DNA from: Colwellia sp.
GTDB lineage: Bacteria > Pseudomonadota > Gammaproteobacteria > Enterobacterales > Alteromonadaceae
DNA: 64,000 nt
NCBI RefSeq assembly: GCF_013214175.1
Contig: NZ_JABSPA010000002.1
Span: 496,001-560,000, forward strand
Direction: 5' to 3'
Of this stretch, positions 9,269 to 18,304 are shown piece by piece. The notes below the pieces were generated by a model. That model did not search any database and was not told the DNA's origin. It was given only the letters and a program-made list of their open reading frames with translations. The first letter of the stretch is position 1. Each line of letters opens with the position of its first letter. Position numbers and translations under genes: made by a program.

Positions 9269-9293
9269 ACTCCCGAAGTGTTTCATCGGGAGT
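9269..9293 (-). repeat. REP-like hairpin between ABC permease and regulator genes
   Basis: An 8-bp perfect inverted repeat (ACTCCCGA with TCGGGAGT, 9-nt loop) sits in the 124-bp gap separating the ABC genes from the regulator. Its flanks (CGTCACTCCCG...CGGGAGTCTAGTG) resemble the CGTCATTCCCG-type palindromes dispersed in many proteobacterial genomes. It lacks a T tract, so it may act as an mRNA-stabilising or attenuating structure between the two halves of the operon. Confidence 0.55.
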
Positions 9294-9330
9294 CTAGTGT
9301 TTCAAGCCGCTACTGCACCCCATAGCCGGA

Positions 9331-11766
9331 CTATTCATTTCTCAGCGCCTTAATTGGGTCGCTAGCAATGATCTTTTTAGCCGGGAAATAACAAGCCCCT
9401 AGTGCGATAACAATTAATGCCAGTAGGCAGCTTGATATCATCAACCAGTCAAAACTCAACCATTGGTTAATATGCTGCTGTGCCCAAGTATAAAGCATCA
9501 CAGCTAACAGCAGACTTAAGCCAAAACCTGCAGCAATTGGCGCAAATGATTCGCTAATAAACTCAACTAGAATACGTTTACTCTTAGCACCCAATGACAT
9601 GCGTATGCCTAATTCATAGCGGCGCATTTGGCTGTTGTAACTAATAACACCATAAATACCAACCGCAGCCAAGAGCAAAGCAAAAATACCTAAGACTAAA
9701 CTTAGCCATAAGGTGAGTTTTTTCTGATATACCAATTGCTCATGGATGTCCGCAATTGAGCTGAAACGCCATACTTTGATATCGGAAAAATGCTCATCAA
9801 GTAAATTTAAAATGTCAGTTTTCGCTAAAATATTACCCTCTTGCATTCTGATAATGAAATTTGTGCGAGAGCTGGAAAAGTACATCATCGCACCTTGCGT
9901 TCTTTCATGGTTATAATGATTATAAACATCGCCAACTACGCCGATAACTGTCCAGATATCACCACCGGCGGAGTATACAGCTTTGCCGATAATGTCTTCA
10001 ATTTTACCCTTACCATCACCCGTAGCAGCAACTACTTTTGTCGCAGCAGCTTTACTTAATACTATATTGTCGCCATCTTCTATGATGTCTTGTTGGTTAT
10101 AGCCACGACCAGCAAGCACCTTTAAACCAACGGTATTAAAATAATTGTCATCAATCGTGACAAAAGAGAAGTGACCTAACTTCACACTGTCATTATTAAA
10201 AAGTCCGGTATTATTACTGCCACGTCGAATAGGAGCATTACTAGCACGTGATACCTCTGTAACACCGTCAATATTTTTTAGTTGCGCGAGCAAATCACGA
10301 GAAAGTTGCATTTTCCCTTCTTTTTCTGGGTAACCCTCACCAACATCTAGTCTTAAGTTATATAAATTTTCATCTTCAAAACCTAATGGATGATTCAATA
10401 CTTTTAGGGCATTACTCATCACTAAACTGGTCACTATTAATAGCAAGGTTGCTAAACAAATTTGACTGGCAACGAGGGTATTACGTACTTTAGAGTTCAC
10501 TTGTGCGCCAGTGCCTTTACCACTTGATTGTAGCTGTGAAATAAGTTGTTTGTGGTTAATCAGTTTTAAGGTAATAACAGCAAATATCAGTGATAAAGTC
10601 AGTGTTAATGTACCAGCGAAAGCTATCGCGGTTAAATCCAATGACAATTCATTTAGGCGTGGTAGAGCGTGACTGGCGACACTGCGTAATAATTCAATGC
10701 TCCAGCCAGCAATAACCAAACCGATAACCATTGACGCGACACATAACAATAGGCTTTCTAACCAAATATCAAAAAATAGATGTTTAAGTTTTGCCCCTAA
10801 TGTTGCTTGTATAACTAAAGCACGTTGTCTTTGTGCTGCTCTTGAAAAGAATAAGTTAACAATATTGGCACAAGCGATAAGTAATAATGCCCCAGCTCCC
10901 AGTAAAATTAATAAAGCGATGTATTTATTGTCACCTACGATGGCAACTTGTAAGTCTTGAAATTGGGCGATGATAGCTTGATTTTTAGCATGACCCACAC
11001 GACCATTTTGCTGAAAGATAGGGTCGACTAAGGCATTAAACTCATCGCTTACTTGGTTAATAGTTGTTGCTGGCAATAATTTGCCTATAGCAGCTGTTTG
11101 GCTGTAAACATAGTTCCATGTTTCTTCATCCTGACCATGAAAATCCCACGGTAACCAAATTTGTGAATTAGCATCATCAGCAAAGTTACCTGGCTCAGCA
11201 AAGCTTGATGCAACAACACCCACTATTTTATATTGCTGTTCACCTAAGGTGATACTTTGACCGACAATGTCGGCATCTGCGGCGTATTGTTCACGCCATA
11301 ACTGTTCGCTAATTAAAGCACTTGCCGTATTGCTATCAATGCTCTCTTGCTCGGTAAAACCACGACCAAGAACGACAGGTACACCAAGCATGTCGAAATA
11401 CTCAGGGGTAACATAGCTGAGTTCGGTTAAGGGTTTATCGCGCAAGCTTGCTAAAATGGCACTACTGCGAAATACCATGGTCATGCTTGCTAGGGTTTTT
11501 TGCTGTAGATACATTAATTTTTGTGCAACAAAGTATTGAGAACCAGAGTACTTTCTTTCTCCTTCTTGTAATTCTTGCTCCATTAAAATTAAGTTCTGCG
11601 CATCAGGGTAGGGTAGTGCTTTAAATATTAATAAGTGGTTAAGGCTAAAGGCAGCCAATAAAACCCCTAAGGTAAGTGACAAGGTAAATACCGTTGTTAA
11701 GACAAAACCCGGTACGCGAGAAAGGCTAGCGGCGGTAGTTTTTATTTCATTGATTAAAAATCTCAT
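9331..11766 (-). CDS. FtsX/MacB-type ABC transporter permease
   Basis: This 811-residue permease has an N-terminal helix (about 20-45) and a large MacB-type periplasmic domain (50-270). Three helices lie at about 275-400, followed by another helix near 430, a second periplasmic domain (450-670), and three C-terminal helices with the FtsX signature RRYELGIRMSLGA and a C-terminal ASDPIKALRNE. The doubled architecture is about twice a simple MacB permease and typical of fused FtsX permeases that export or mechanically transmit to periplasmic partners. It overlaps the ATPase gene by 4 bp, so the two are translationally coupled. The substrate is unknown; antimicrobial peptides or macrolide-like compounds are usual for such systems. 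Confidence 0.88.
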   Translation of the reverse strand: MRFLINEIKTTAASLSRVPGFVLTTVFTLSLTLGVLLAAFSLNHLLIFKALPYPDAQNLILMEQELQEGERKYSGSQYFVAQKLMYLQQKTLASMTMVFRSSAILASLRDKPLTELSYVTPEYFDMLGVPVVLGRGFTEQESIDSNTASALISEQLWREQYAADADIVGQSITLGEQQYKIVGVVASSFAEPGNFADDANSQIWLPWDFHGQDEETWNYVYSQTAAIGKLLPATTINQVSDEFNALVDPIFQQNGRVGHAKNQAIIAQFQDLQVAIVGDNKYIALLILLGAGALLLIACANIVNLFFSRAAQRQRALVIQATLGAKLKHLFFDIWLESLLLCVASMVIGLVIAGWSIELLRSVASHALPRLNELSLDLTAIAFAGTLTLTLSLIFAVITLKLINHKQLISQLQSSGKGTGAQVNSKVRNTLVASQICLATLLLIVTSLVMSNALKVLNHPLGFEDENLYNLRLDVGEGYPEKEGKMQLSRDLLAQLKNIDGVTEVSRASNAPIRRGSNNTGLFNNDSVKLGHFSFVTIDDNYFNTVGLKVLAGRGYNQQDIIEDGDNIVLSKAAATKVVAATGDGKGKIEDIIGKAVYSAGGDIWTVIGVVGDVYNHYNHERTQGAMMYFSSSRTNFIIRMQEGNILAKTDILNLLDEHFSDIKVWRFSSIADIHEQLVYQKKLTLWLSLVLGIFALLLAAVGIYGVISYNSQMRRYELGIRMSLGAKSKRILVEFISESFAPIAAGFGLSLLLAVMLYTWAQQHINQWLSFDWLMISSCLLALIVIALGACYFPAKKIIASDPIKALRNE

Positions 11767-12518
11767 ACTGCCTCCTGTAAATTATTCTCTAATGAAGAAT
11801 CTAAGGCATTGTTTAAGGAAAGGTTTTCTAATATGATGCCGTCTAATAAGTTTAATTTAATTTTAGCGTGATCAGCATATCTTGGATCATGGGTAACCAT
11901 GCAAATGGTAGTGCCTTCTTTATTCAAGTCATCTAATAAAGCCATCACTAAATCACCATTTTTAGAGTCTAGGTTACCGGTTGGCTCATCTACTAATAAA
12001 ATACTTGGCTTACCAACTAATGCGCGGGCGATAGCAATACGCTGTTGCTGACCACCAGAAAGTTGATTGGGTTTATGTGTACATCTGTGCTGCATTTCTA
12101 CTTTCTCTAAACTGTCCATCACTTGTTCATGTACGACTTTAGCTGATAACTTTGGCTCACGATATTTAAGTGGCAAGGCGACATTGTCATAAACACTGAT
12201 TTCATCAATTAAGTTAAACGCTTGGAAAATAAAGCCAATATGTAAATTCCTAATTTCAGCTCTGTCGTCCGCGGTTAAATTAGCCACTTGCTGGCCATTG
12301 ATTAAGTAACTGCCATCGCTCGGGGTATCTAATAAGCCTAAAATTGATAATAGTGTTGATTTACCACAGCCTGACGGGCCCGAAATCGAAATGTAATCAC
12401 CCTCGTATATCGCCATGTTTATGTCGCGTAGTGCATGGGTTTCCATATCTATTTTAGAGTAAACTTTTTGGATGTTTTTTAGTTCGATAAGTGCTTTTTT
12501 AGTTATGTGCTTGGTCAT
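11763..12518 (-). CDS. ABC transporter ATP-binding protein (MacB/LolD type)
   Basis: The 251-residue ATPase has Walker A GPSGCGKST, Q-loop FQAFNLIDEISV, signature LSGGQQQR, Walker B ILLVDEPTGNLD and the switch His in MVTHD. It belongs to the LolD/MacB/FtsE class, which powers FtsX-type permeases by mechanotransmission. A C-terminal tail of about 20 acidic and Asn-rich residues is variable. It sits between the adaptor gene (27 bp) and the permease gene (4-bp overlap). Confidence 0.93.
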   Translation of the reverse strand: MTKHITKKALIELKNIQKVYSKIDMETHALRDINMAIYEGDYISISGPSGCGKSTLLSILGLLDTPSDGSYLINGQQVANLTADDRAEIRNLHIGFIFQAFNLIDEISVYDNVALPLKYREPKLSAKVVHEQVMDSLEKVEMQHRCTHKPNQLSGGQQQRIAIARALVGKPSILLVDEPTGNLDSKNGDLVMALLDDLNKEGTTICMVTHDPRYADHAKIKLNLLDGIILENLSLNNALDSSLENNLQEAV

Positions 12519-12545
12519 AATTTAGTCCTTTTAAATTAGTTATTA

Positions 12546-13808
12546 CTAATCAGTTATTGTTAGGGTGTGGTTTGACAGCCAGCTAGAAGTATCTGAAACA
12601 ATAAATTGTTCGCCTTCGCTAGCGCCAGAGAGTAATTCGATGTTATTACCAATAACGCGACCAAACTTCATGGTGCGTAATGTTGCGGTTTGTTGGCCGG
12701 CAAGTAAAGTAAAAAGCTGAGTACTTGAGTTAGCTTTTACGCCAACAGGGTGTTTTACATAGAGTGCATTATTTAATATGCCGATTTCAATTATGCCTTC
12801 TACTTTTAGTTCAGGTCGAGCATTTACAGGTAGGGCACCGGTGATATCAATATCGATAATCACGCTGCCGTTGGTGATAACTGGGTCAATACGATTGACC
12901 ACACCTCGAACCAATGCGCTGCGGGTATTTATTTCGGCTGGATGGCCAATGGCAATATGTTGCGCATCTCGCTCCGGAATTTTTAGTTGCGCAATCATGG
13001 TTTTATTACTGGCGACCAGTGCTAGTTGTTCTCCTGCTGTAACGCTTTGCCCTAAGGTAACCGGCATAGATTGCAATACACCTTCAATATCCGCATGAAT
13101 TACTAAGTCAGCTTGTAATGAGCGCTTTAACACTAAGTTAGCATTAAGCTGCTTTGCTAATTCCCCTTGTACGGCAATTTTTTCTTGATGAGCACTTTTT
13201 AAGTGTGCCAACCTTTGTTGCTCAATGTTAAGTCGTTCGGCAAATTGTGTGGCTGCTAGTTTTGAGCGTTTGAAGTCAAGTGATGACACTATGCCTTTCT
13301 CCGCTAAGCTAGCTTGCGCTTCAACTTTTAGCTCTGCTGCGGCTAGGTTCGCTTTTATTTGTATCAAAATAGCTTGATGCGCTAAGTAGTCACTTTTTTG
13401 ATTAATTATTAATTCACGTAAGCTGGCGTGATGGCGAGCAAGTTCCATTTGTGCATTGTTTACTTGCAGTAATAAGTCAGGATTACTTAATTTCATAATG
13501 ACAGTGTCTGGTGTTACTTGTGTGCCAGGTAAGAGTAAAATTTCTTCTACCGTGGCTTTAGTCGGCGCCGTTAATAAACGTTTATGTTTAGAAATTAGTT
13601 TACCAAAACCTGAAATAGTAAAAGCTAAATCACTTTGCTGGACAGTCGCAATACTTAACTCGCTGCGAGCTACGCTGTCATCAGAGCTGGGTTTATTGAA
13701 TTGCCAAGCAGTAAAAGCTAAGGCTGCAACAATGAATACGGCAGGCTTTTGCCATAAGTTTTTTTTCACTGGCGCGGTCTTTTTAATATCCATGTTTTGT
13801 ATATCCAT
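12546..13808 (-). CDS. HlyD/MacA-type periplasmic adaptor protein
   Basis: The 420-residue protein has one N-terminal helix (about 20-36), a lipoyl-like half motif, and a long alpha-helical hairpin (about 115-225) rich in Gln, Leu and Ala. A second lipoyl half (VTLGQSVTAGEQLALV) and beta-barrel and membrane-proximal domains follow. It would link the ABC permease to an outer-membrane channel. The ATG at 13808 has GAGG 5 nt upstream; a second in-frame ATG follows five codons later in a repeated MDIQNMDIKK segment. It is the first gene of the operon. Confidence 0.88.
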   Translation of the reverse strand: MDIQNMDIKKTAPVKKNLWQKPAVFIVAALAFTAWQFNKPSSDDSVARSELSIATVQQSDLAFTISGFGKLISKHKRLLTAPTKATVEEILLLPGTQVTPDTVIMKLSNPDLLLQVNNAQMELARHHASLRELIINQKSDYLAHQAILIQIKANLAAAELKVEAQASLAEKGIVSSLDFKRSKLAATQFAERLNIEQQRLAHLKSAHQEKIAVQGELAKQLNANLVLKRSLQADLVIHADIEGVLQSMPVTLGQSVTAGEQLALVASNKTMIAQLKIPERDAQHIAIGHPAEINTRSALVRGVVNRIDPVITNGSVIIDIDITGALPVNARPELKVEGIIEIGILNNALYVKHPVGVKANSSTQLFTLLAGQQTATLRTMKFGRVIGNNIELLSGASEGEQFIVSDTSSWLSNHTLTITD

Positions 13809-13874
13809 GTTGCCTCTCTCTACGATTGCTCTTAGGTAAAGAGCGATAATTTTATTTAACTTAAACCCTATAGA

Positions 13875-13889
13875 GCGAATAGTGTGCCA
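13875..13889 (-). promoter_or_regulatory. Sigma-54-like promoter of the HlyD/ABC operon
   Basis: The minus strand reads TGGCACACTATTCGC. It has a perfect -24 element (TGGCAC) and the invariant GC of the -12 element at correct spacing, although the -12 reads TCGC instead of TTGC. The expected start near 13863 leaves about 55 nt before the adaptor ATG. The operon's own sigma-54 activator makes it credible. I see no further gene in the remainder of the 302-bp gap (13890-14110). Confidence 0.6.
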
Positions 13890-14110
13890 AATAGTTAACT
13901 TACTGATATAAGTGGTAATTGTTGTTTTGTGTGATGTTGTAGGGATTTAGCACTTACCGAAAAAGGGAAGCTTTTCTGAAAAACGTGAAAAGGTTGTTGA
14001 GCATATAATTACTCTTGTCTACTTTCTCCAGTATTAAAATAGTTGGATATTAATAGCGAATAGGTTCATTTTATATCCATAACAAGGTGAAATAAAATCA
14101 AGGAAGTATC

Positions 14111-14629
14111 GTGCAACTTACTGGAAAAAGAATACAACTATCTCCCCTCGATCATTCAGACAAAGATCTTTTCATTGAATTATCTATGTCTGCACAAATG
14201 ATGGAGCATGTTTACACCCCTTGTACTTATGATGAAGCAAAGGGTGCTTTTGAGGCTAAATCACAGCCTTGGAGTGAAGCAAGTGATAGTTGGTTTACCT
14301 TGGGCATAACCGAACTAGCAACAGGTGAAAAGCTGGGTAGCATAAGTATTAAAATAGTTAATCATGAGGCTAAAATAGGTGAAGTGGGCTTTATGATGAA
14401 ACCAAGCGCCCAAGGAAAAGGTTTTGCTTCAGAAGCGTTAAGTCTGCTGAAAGCTTATGCCTTCACCGAATTAAAGTTAAATAAGCTAACGGCAATTTGC
14501 TCGGTTAACAATATTGGTTCATATATGCTGTTAGAAAAGTTAGGTTTTGCCCGTGAAGGCTGTTTACGTCAAAACACGCTGATCAATAATAAATTGGTTG
14601 ATGATTACCTTTACGGACTATGTTTGTAG
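14111..14629 (+). CDS. GNAT-family N-acetyltransferase (RimJ/RimL-like)
   Basis: This 172-residue protein is a single GNAT domain of the RimJ/RimL/SpeG type. Beta-strand 4 and the acetyl-CoA loop read IGEVGFMMKPSAQGKGFASEA, and the C-terminal part has NIGSYMLLEKLGFAREG. It probably acetylates a protein N terminus or a small amine; the acceptor cannot be told. The start is a GTG preceded by AGGAAG, 5 nt upstream. It is monocistronic and convergent with the hydroquinone reductase gene. Confidence 0.85.
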   Translation: MQLTGKRIQLSPLDHSDKDLFIELSMSAQMMEHVYTPCTYDEAKGAFEAKSQPWSEASDSWFTLGITELATGEKLGSISIKIVNHEAKIGEVGFMMKPSAQGKGFASEALSLLKAYAFTELKLNKLTAICSVNNIGSYMLLEKLGFAREGCLRQNTLINNKLVDDYLYGLCL

Positions 14630-14697
14630 ACATGTTTTTAACATAGCTAAATAATAAAGTTGGCAGTCCCTTGATTAGCATACGAGCCAACAATATT

Positions 14698-14727
14698 GCA
14701 GCAAGCCTTTACCGTAAAGGCTGCTGC
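14698..14727. terminator. Hairpin between convergent GNAT and hydroquinone reductase genes
   Basis: An AGCCTTT/AAAGGCT stem with a 5-nt loop is extended by flanking GCAG/CTGC. It lies between two convergent stop codons and could end transcription from both sides. T tracts are weak on both strands. Confidence 0.6.
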
Positions 14728-14747
14728 TAAAGGTTTGCTACTAAAGT

Positions 14748-15764
14748 TTAACTACTTGATGTAACAGCGCTATTCTCTACAATATTGGTTAACTTCTCTC
14801 TATGATGGGCACTAGTAAAATCGATTACTGGTCCTGCAGGAATTACTCGTGTTGGGTTAATAGTTTCGTGGCTACCGTAGTAATGCGCTTTGATGTATTC
14901 CATAGCTACTGTGTCAGCGATACCTTCTACTTGGTATAAGTCGCGTAAATAGCCCCAAATATTTGGGTAATCAACAATGCGGCGTAAGTTACATTTAAAG
15001 TGACCAACATAAACGGCATCAAACCTTACTAAGGTGGTGAATAAGCGCCAATCTGCTTCGGTAATGGTGTCACCGGTTAGGTAACGACGTTTAGCTAAGC
15101 GAGTCTCTATGGTATCTAGGGCAGTAAATACTTCGACCACTGCTTCGTCATAAGCTTCTTGCGTAGTGGCAAAACCAGCCCGGTAAACGCCGTTATTGAT
15201 GGTTGGGTAAATAAAGTCATTCAGCTCATCAATTTCAGCCAATAATTTTGGCGGTGAAAAGTCACCTGGCAGTGCACCTACTTGATCAAAGGCAGAGTTA
15301 AACATGCGAATGATTTCAGGAGATTCGTTACTCACTATAGTGTTGGTTTTTTTATCCCACAGAATAGGTACAGTCACTCGGCCAGTATAATCTGCTTGTG
15401 CCGCGGTATAAATTTCATGGACATTAGTGGCATTAAAAATAGGGTCGGCAATAACGCCTTCGCCCGGTGCAAAAGTCCAGCCTTCATCACCCATAAATGC
15501 ATTGACTACGGATATTGAGATCATCTCTTCTAATCCCTTGAGTTTACGATAAATGATGGTGCGATGTGCCCAAGGACATGCCAGTGATACATAAAGGTGA
15601 TAGCGATTGGCTTCGGCTTTGAAACCGCCAATGCCAGAAGGGCCTGCGCTACCATCCGCGGTTATCCAATTACGAAAACTTGGGGCTTTACGCTCAAAAC
15701 GGCCGCCCGATGATTTAGTGTCGTACCATTGATTTCGCCATTTACCATCTACTAATAATCCCAT
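14748..15764 (-). CDS. yqjG: Glutathionyl-hydroquinone reductase
   Basis: The 338-residue protein matches the Xi-class glutathione transferases (YqjG/PcpF/ECM4) in length. The catalytic cysteine is in LACPWAHRT (Cys63), and the C-terminal helical domain includes RRYLTGDTITEADWRLFTTLVRFD. These enzymes release glutathione from glutathionyl-hydroquinones, rescuing quinone adducts. It is the distal gene of a run with pirin and DoxX, all on the minus strand, the same partnership seen with E. coli yqjG, yhaK and yqjF. Confidence 0.92.
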   Translation of the reverse strand: MGLLVDGKWRNQWYDTKSSGGRFERKAPSFRNWITADGSAGPSGIGGFKAEANRYHLYVSLACPWAHRTIIYRKLKGLEEMISISVVNAFMGDEGWTFAPGEGVIADPIFNATNVHEIYTAAQADYTGRVTVPILWDKKTNTIVSNESPEIIRMFNSAFDQVGALPGDFSPPKLLAEIDELNDFIYPTINNGVYRAGFATTQEAYDEAVVEVFTALDTIETRLAKRRYLTGDTITEADWRLFTTLVRFDAVYVGHFKCNLRRIVDYPNIWGYLRDLYQVEGIADTVAMEYIKAHYYGSHETINPTRVIPAGPVIDFTSAHHREKLTNIVENSAVTSSS

Positions 15765-15848
15765 GTTCTTGCTCCAAATATTATTGTGAAATATTTTCTT
15801 AAAAATGTCTTAAAAATTGAACTGCTTGTTTAGCGTGAAATGATTTAA

Positions 15849-16712
15849 TTAAAATAACCCGCGCTGATAATCTATAAAGGCTTGTTGTATTTCAGCCTCA
15901 GTATTCATCACAAAAGGACCGCCACGGGCGACAGGCTCGTTTAAAGGTTTACCGGCGATTAATAAAAATCGACTGTCTTGCTCACCTGCCGTTACACTAA
16001 CTTGCTCGCCATCACTGAGGATGCCTAAGTTTTTGGCGGACAATGTTTGTTGCTCGCTATCACTAGTTCCTTCGCTTTTACTTCCGATAAGGACTTCCCC
16101 CTCAAGTAAATAAATAAAAGCGTTATGGCCTTTAGTTATAGCTTGGCTAAAGCTGCTGCCAGCAGGCAAACTAATATCCATATAGGTTGGAAAAACGTAA
16201 TCGTTCTTTACTGGCCCTAGAGTGTCTTGGTCGGTTTTACCGGCAATGACTTTAATACTTCCGCCTGCCGCTAACTGTTCAACGGCGATAGTGTCAGGCG
16301 CATATTCTTGATAACGCGGCGCTGTCATTTTGGCTGAGCGCGGTAGGTTGACCCACAATTGAAAACCTTGCAGTAAACCGTCTTCTTGCTCAGGCATTTC
16401 TGAGTGCAAGATGCCGCGACCTGCGGTCATCCATTGCACACCGCCTGCTTCAATAATACCTTCATTACCGGCATTATCTTTATGACGCATTTTTCCGTTG
16501 AGTAAATAAGTCACCGTTTCAAAGCCGCGATGTGGATGCTCAGGAAAACCGCCAATATAATCTTGTACTTGGTCGCTGGCGAAGCAATCGAGTAATAAAA
16601 ACGGGTCAAGCATGTTTAGCTGCGGCGAACCAATAATACGGGTTAACTTAACACCATCACCGTCAGCGGTATCTATGCCGGAAAATATTTTGATCAGTGT
16701 TCTGGCTTTCAT
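15849..16712 (-). CDS. Pirin-family bicupin protein (YhaK-like, quercetinase-type)
   Basis: About 287 residues form two cupin domains. The metal ligands of the N-terminal cupin are visible: His63 and His65 in PEHPHRGFETV, and His107 and Glu109 in GILHSEMPEQ (numbered from an ATG at 16724). I prefer the start four codons later, at 16712, because GGAG lies 6 nt before it and not before the upstream ATG. Pirins act as metal-dependent dioxygenases (quercetinase) or redox sensors. It lies 40 bp downstream of doxX and upstream of yqjG. Confidence 0.9.
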   Translation of the reverse strand: MKARTLIKIFSGIDTADGDGVKLTRIIGSPQLNMLDPFLLLDCFASDQVQDYIGGFPEHPHRGFETVTYLLNGKMRHKDNAGNEGIIEAGGVQWMTAGRGILHSEMPEQEDGLLQGFQLWVNLPRSAKMTAPRYQEYAPDTIAVEQLAAGGSIKVIAGKTDQDTLGPVKNDYVFPTYMDISLPAGSSFSQAITKGHNAFIYLLEGEVLIGSKSEGTSDSEQQTLSAKNLGILSDGEQVSVTAGEQDSRFLLIAGKPLNEPVARGGPFVMNTEAEIQQAFIDYQRGLF

Positions 16713-16752
16713 CTGTAACTCCATTTCTTACCGTAAGTTATAAAGGGTGGGG

Positions 16753-17154
16753 TTATTTAGTCGCTGTTCGATTATCCAATGCATAAGCGCCTGGACCTTG
16801 GGCGACTAACATTAAAAACCCACCAGCGATGGCTATATTTTTCATGAACATAATCATTTGCATTTGATCGCCAAAGTCGGCGTGAAACAACATGGCAGAA
16901 AGTATACTGAAGCCTGCTAAAGCAAAGGCAGTTAGCCTAGTTTTCCAACCAAGCATAATGGCAAGGCTACCAATAACTTCTAGAGCGATTACTATTGGTA
17001 GTAACATGCCGGGTACGCCCATGGCATCCATGTAACCTTGCGTGCCAGCGTAGGAAGTTATTTTAGTTAAGCCAGACATAAAGAAAATAGAGGCTAAAAG
17101 TACGCGTCCTACGGGGGCGCTGATTTGTTGTAGTGTGGTTATATTGTTGTTCAT
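16753..17154 (-). CDS. DoxX-family membrane protein (YqjF-like)
   Basis: This 133-residue protein has four membrane helices and typical DoxX sequence (VGRVLLASIFFMSGLTKI, then LGWKTRLTAFALAGF). I take the ATG at 17154, which has GGAG 7 nt upstream; the open frame continues upstream but adds an unlikely leader. DoxX/YqjF proteins are linked to quinone, thiol-stress and aromatic-compound responses. It is the first gene of the minus-strand unit divergent from a LysR regulator, exactly where a YhaJ-type regulator would act. Confidence 0.88.
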   Translation of the reverse strand: MNNNITTLQQISAPVGRVLLASIFFMSGLTKITSYAGTQGYMDAMGVPGMLLPIVIALEVIGSLAIMLGWKTRLTAFALAGFSILSAMLFHADFGDQMQMIMFMKNIAIAGGFLMLVAQGPGAYALDNRTATK

Positions 17155-17349
17155 GTGTCTGCTCCAAGGTTGGTTGTTTGGCAAAATAACGACTAATGAA
17201 TATATGTCCACTAGTCTGCTTAGTATCGTTGCTTTCTTTTCATTAAGTTAAGTTTAGTTGTTGAACAAATTTCAATAAACAGTAGTATTTGTAAAAGATA
17301 GTTCTCTAAAAGAGAACAATGGCTGGCGTGAGTGTGACATAGGTATAAT

Positions 17350-18270
17350 ATGGGACAGTTAGAAGATATGGCGTTACTGGTGCGTATTGTTGATGCTGGC
17401 GGTATTGGTAAAGCGGCTGAACAGTTAAATATAGCAAAATCTGCGGTGAGTAAACGCTTAAAAGAATTAGAAAATAGGCTGGGTACACAATTGCTGTCGA
17501 GAACAACACGTAGGTCAGCACTGACTGAAGCAGGCTCGTTATATTATCGACGAGCGATAACTATTATTGATGAAGTCGCTGAGCTAAATGCGCAAACTCA
17601 TGGGGTGAAAACGTCATTATCAGGTACGTTAAAAATCACCATGCCGTTATCGTTTGGTTTATTGCATTTAACGCCGGTAATAGATGAGTTCTCGCAATTG
17701 CACCCTGAGCTAAATTTACAAATAGACTTCGTTGACCGTCATATTGATTTATTGGCAGAAGGTTATGAGTTGGCGATACGTATTGCCGAGCTCAAAGATT
17801 CGAGTTTGCAAGCTAAGCGGTTAACCCCAATTCATCATGAACTATGTGCCAGCCCAGCGTATCTTGAAAAACACGGCAGCATCGAAACCTTAGCAGCTCT
17901 TAGTAACCACAACTACTTACAATATGGAAATATCGGTGCGAGTCATACCGCTCAAGGTAAGGTTGAGCTAATTGATAACAAAGGCGTGACTCATACGGTA
18001 CACCTTAACTCGATTATGAAAGCCAATAACGGTGATTTTTTAAAGGAGATGGCCATTAAAGGCAAAGGACTTTGTTACTTGCCTAACTTTATTTCATACC
18101 AAGCGATACAAACTGGTCAATTAGTCACCTTGATGAATGATTATAAGTTACCAGCATTGCATGCTTATGCGGTATACCCACAAACACGTTTTTTATCGGC
18201 GCGTTGCCGAGCACTTATTGATTTTATTGCTCAGCGTTTTGGTGATAAACCCTATTGGGATGACTTTTAG
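17350..18270 (+). CDS. LysR-family regulator (YhaJ-like), divergent from doxX
   Basis: The 306-residue protein has an N-terminal winged helix (residues 1-60, with GIGKAAEQLNIAKSAVSKRLKELE) and a LysR substrate domain (about 90-295). It is divergent from the doxX-pirin-yqjG unit, with 195 bp between starts. In E. coli, YhaJ regulates yqjF and senses products of nitroaromatics and hydroquinones, so a similar control is inferred. The gene ends in an inverted repeat that also covers its stop codon. Confidence 0.88.
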   Translation: MGQLEDMALLVRIVDAGGIGKAAEQLNIAKSAVSKRLKELENRLGTQLLSRTTRRSALTEAGSLYYRRAITIIDEVAELNAQTHGVKTSLSGTLKITMPLSFGLLHLTPVIDEFSQLHPELNLQIDFVDRHIDLLAEGYELAIRIAELKDSSLQAKRLTPIHHELCASPAYLEKHGSIETLAALSNHNYLQYGNIGASHTAQGKVELIDNKGVTHTVHLNSIMKANNGDFLKEMAIKGKGLCYLPNFISYQAIQTGQLVTLMNDYKLPALHAYAVYPQTRFLSARCRALIDFIAQRFGDKPYWDDF

Positions 18271-18293
18271 TAGCAAAGCCTCTCAATAGGGTT
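18248..18293. terminator. 10-bp inverted repeat spanning the lysR stop codon
   Basis: AACCCTATTG (18248-18257) and CAATAGGGTT (18284-18293) form a perfect 10-bp stem around a 26-nt loop that contains the lysR stop. It lies between convergent genes (lysR and the GMC oxidoreductase). It could end transcription or protect 3' ends; no T tract is present. Confidence 0.5.
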
Positions 18294-18304
18294 AACAATT
18301 GCTG

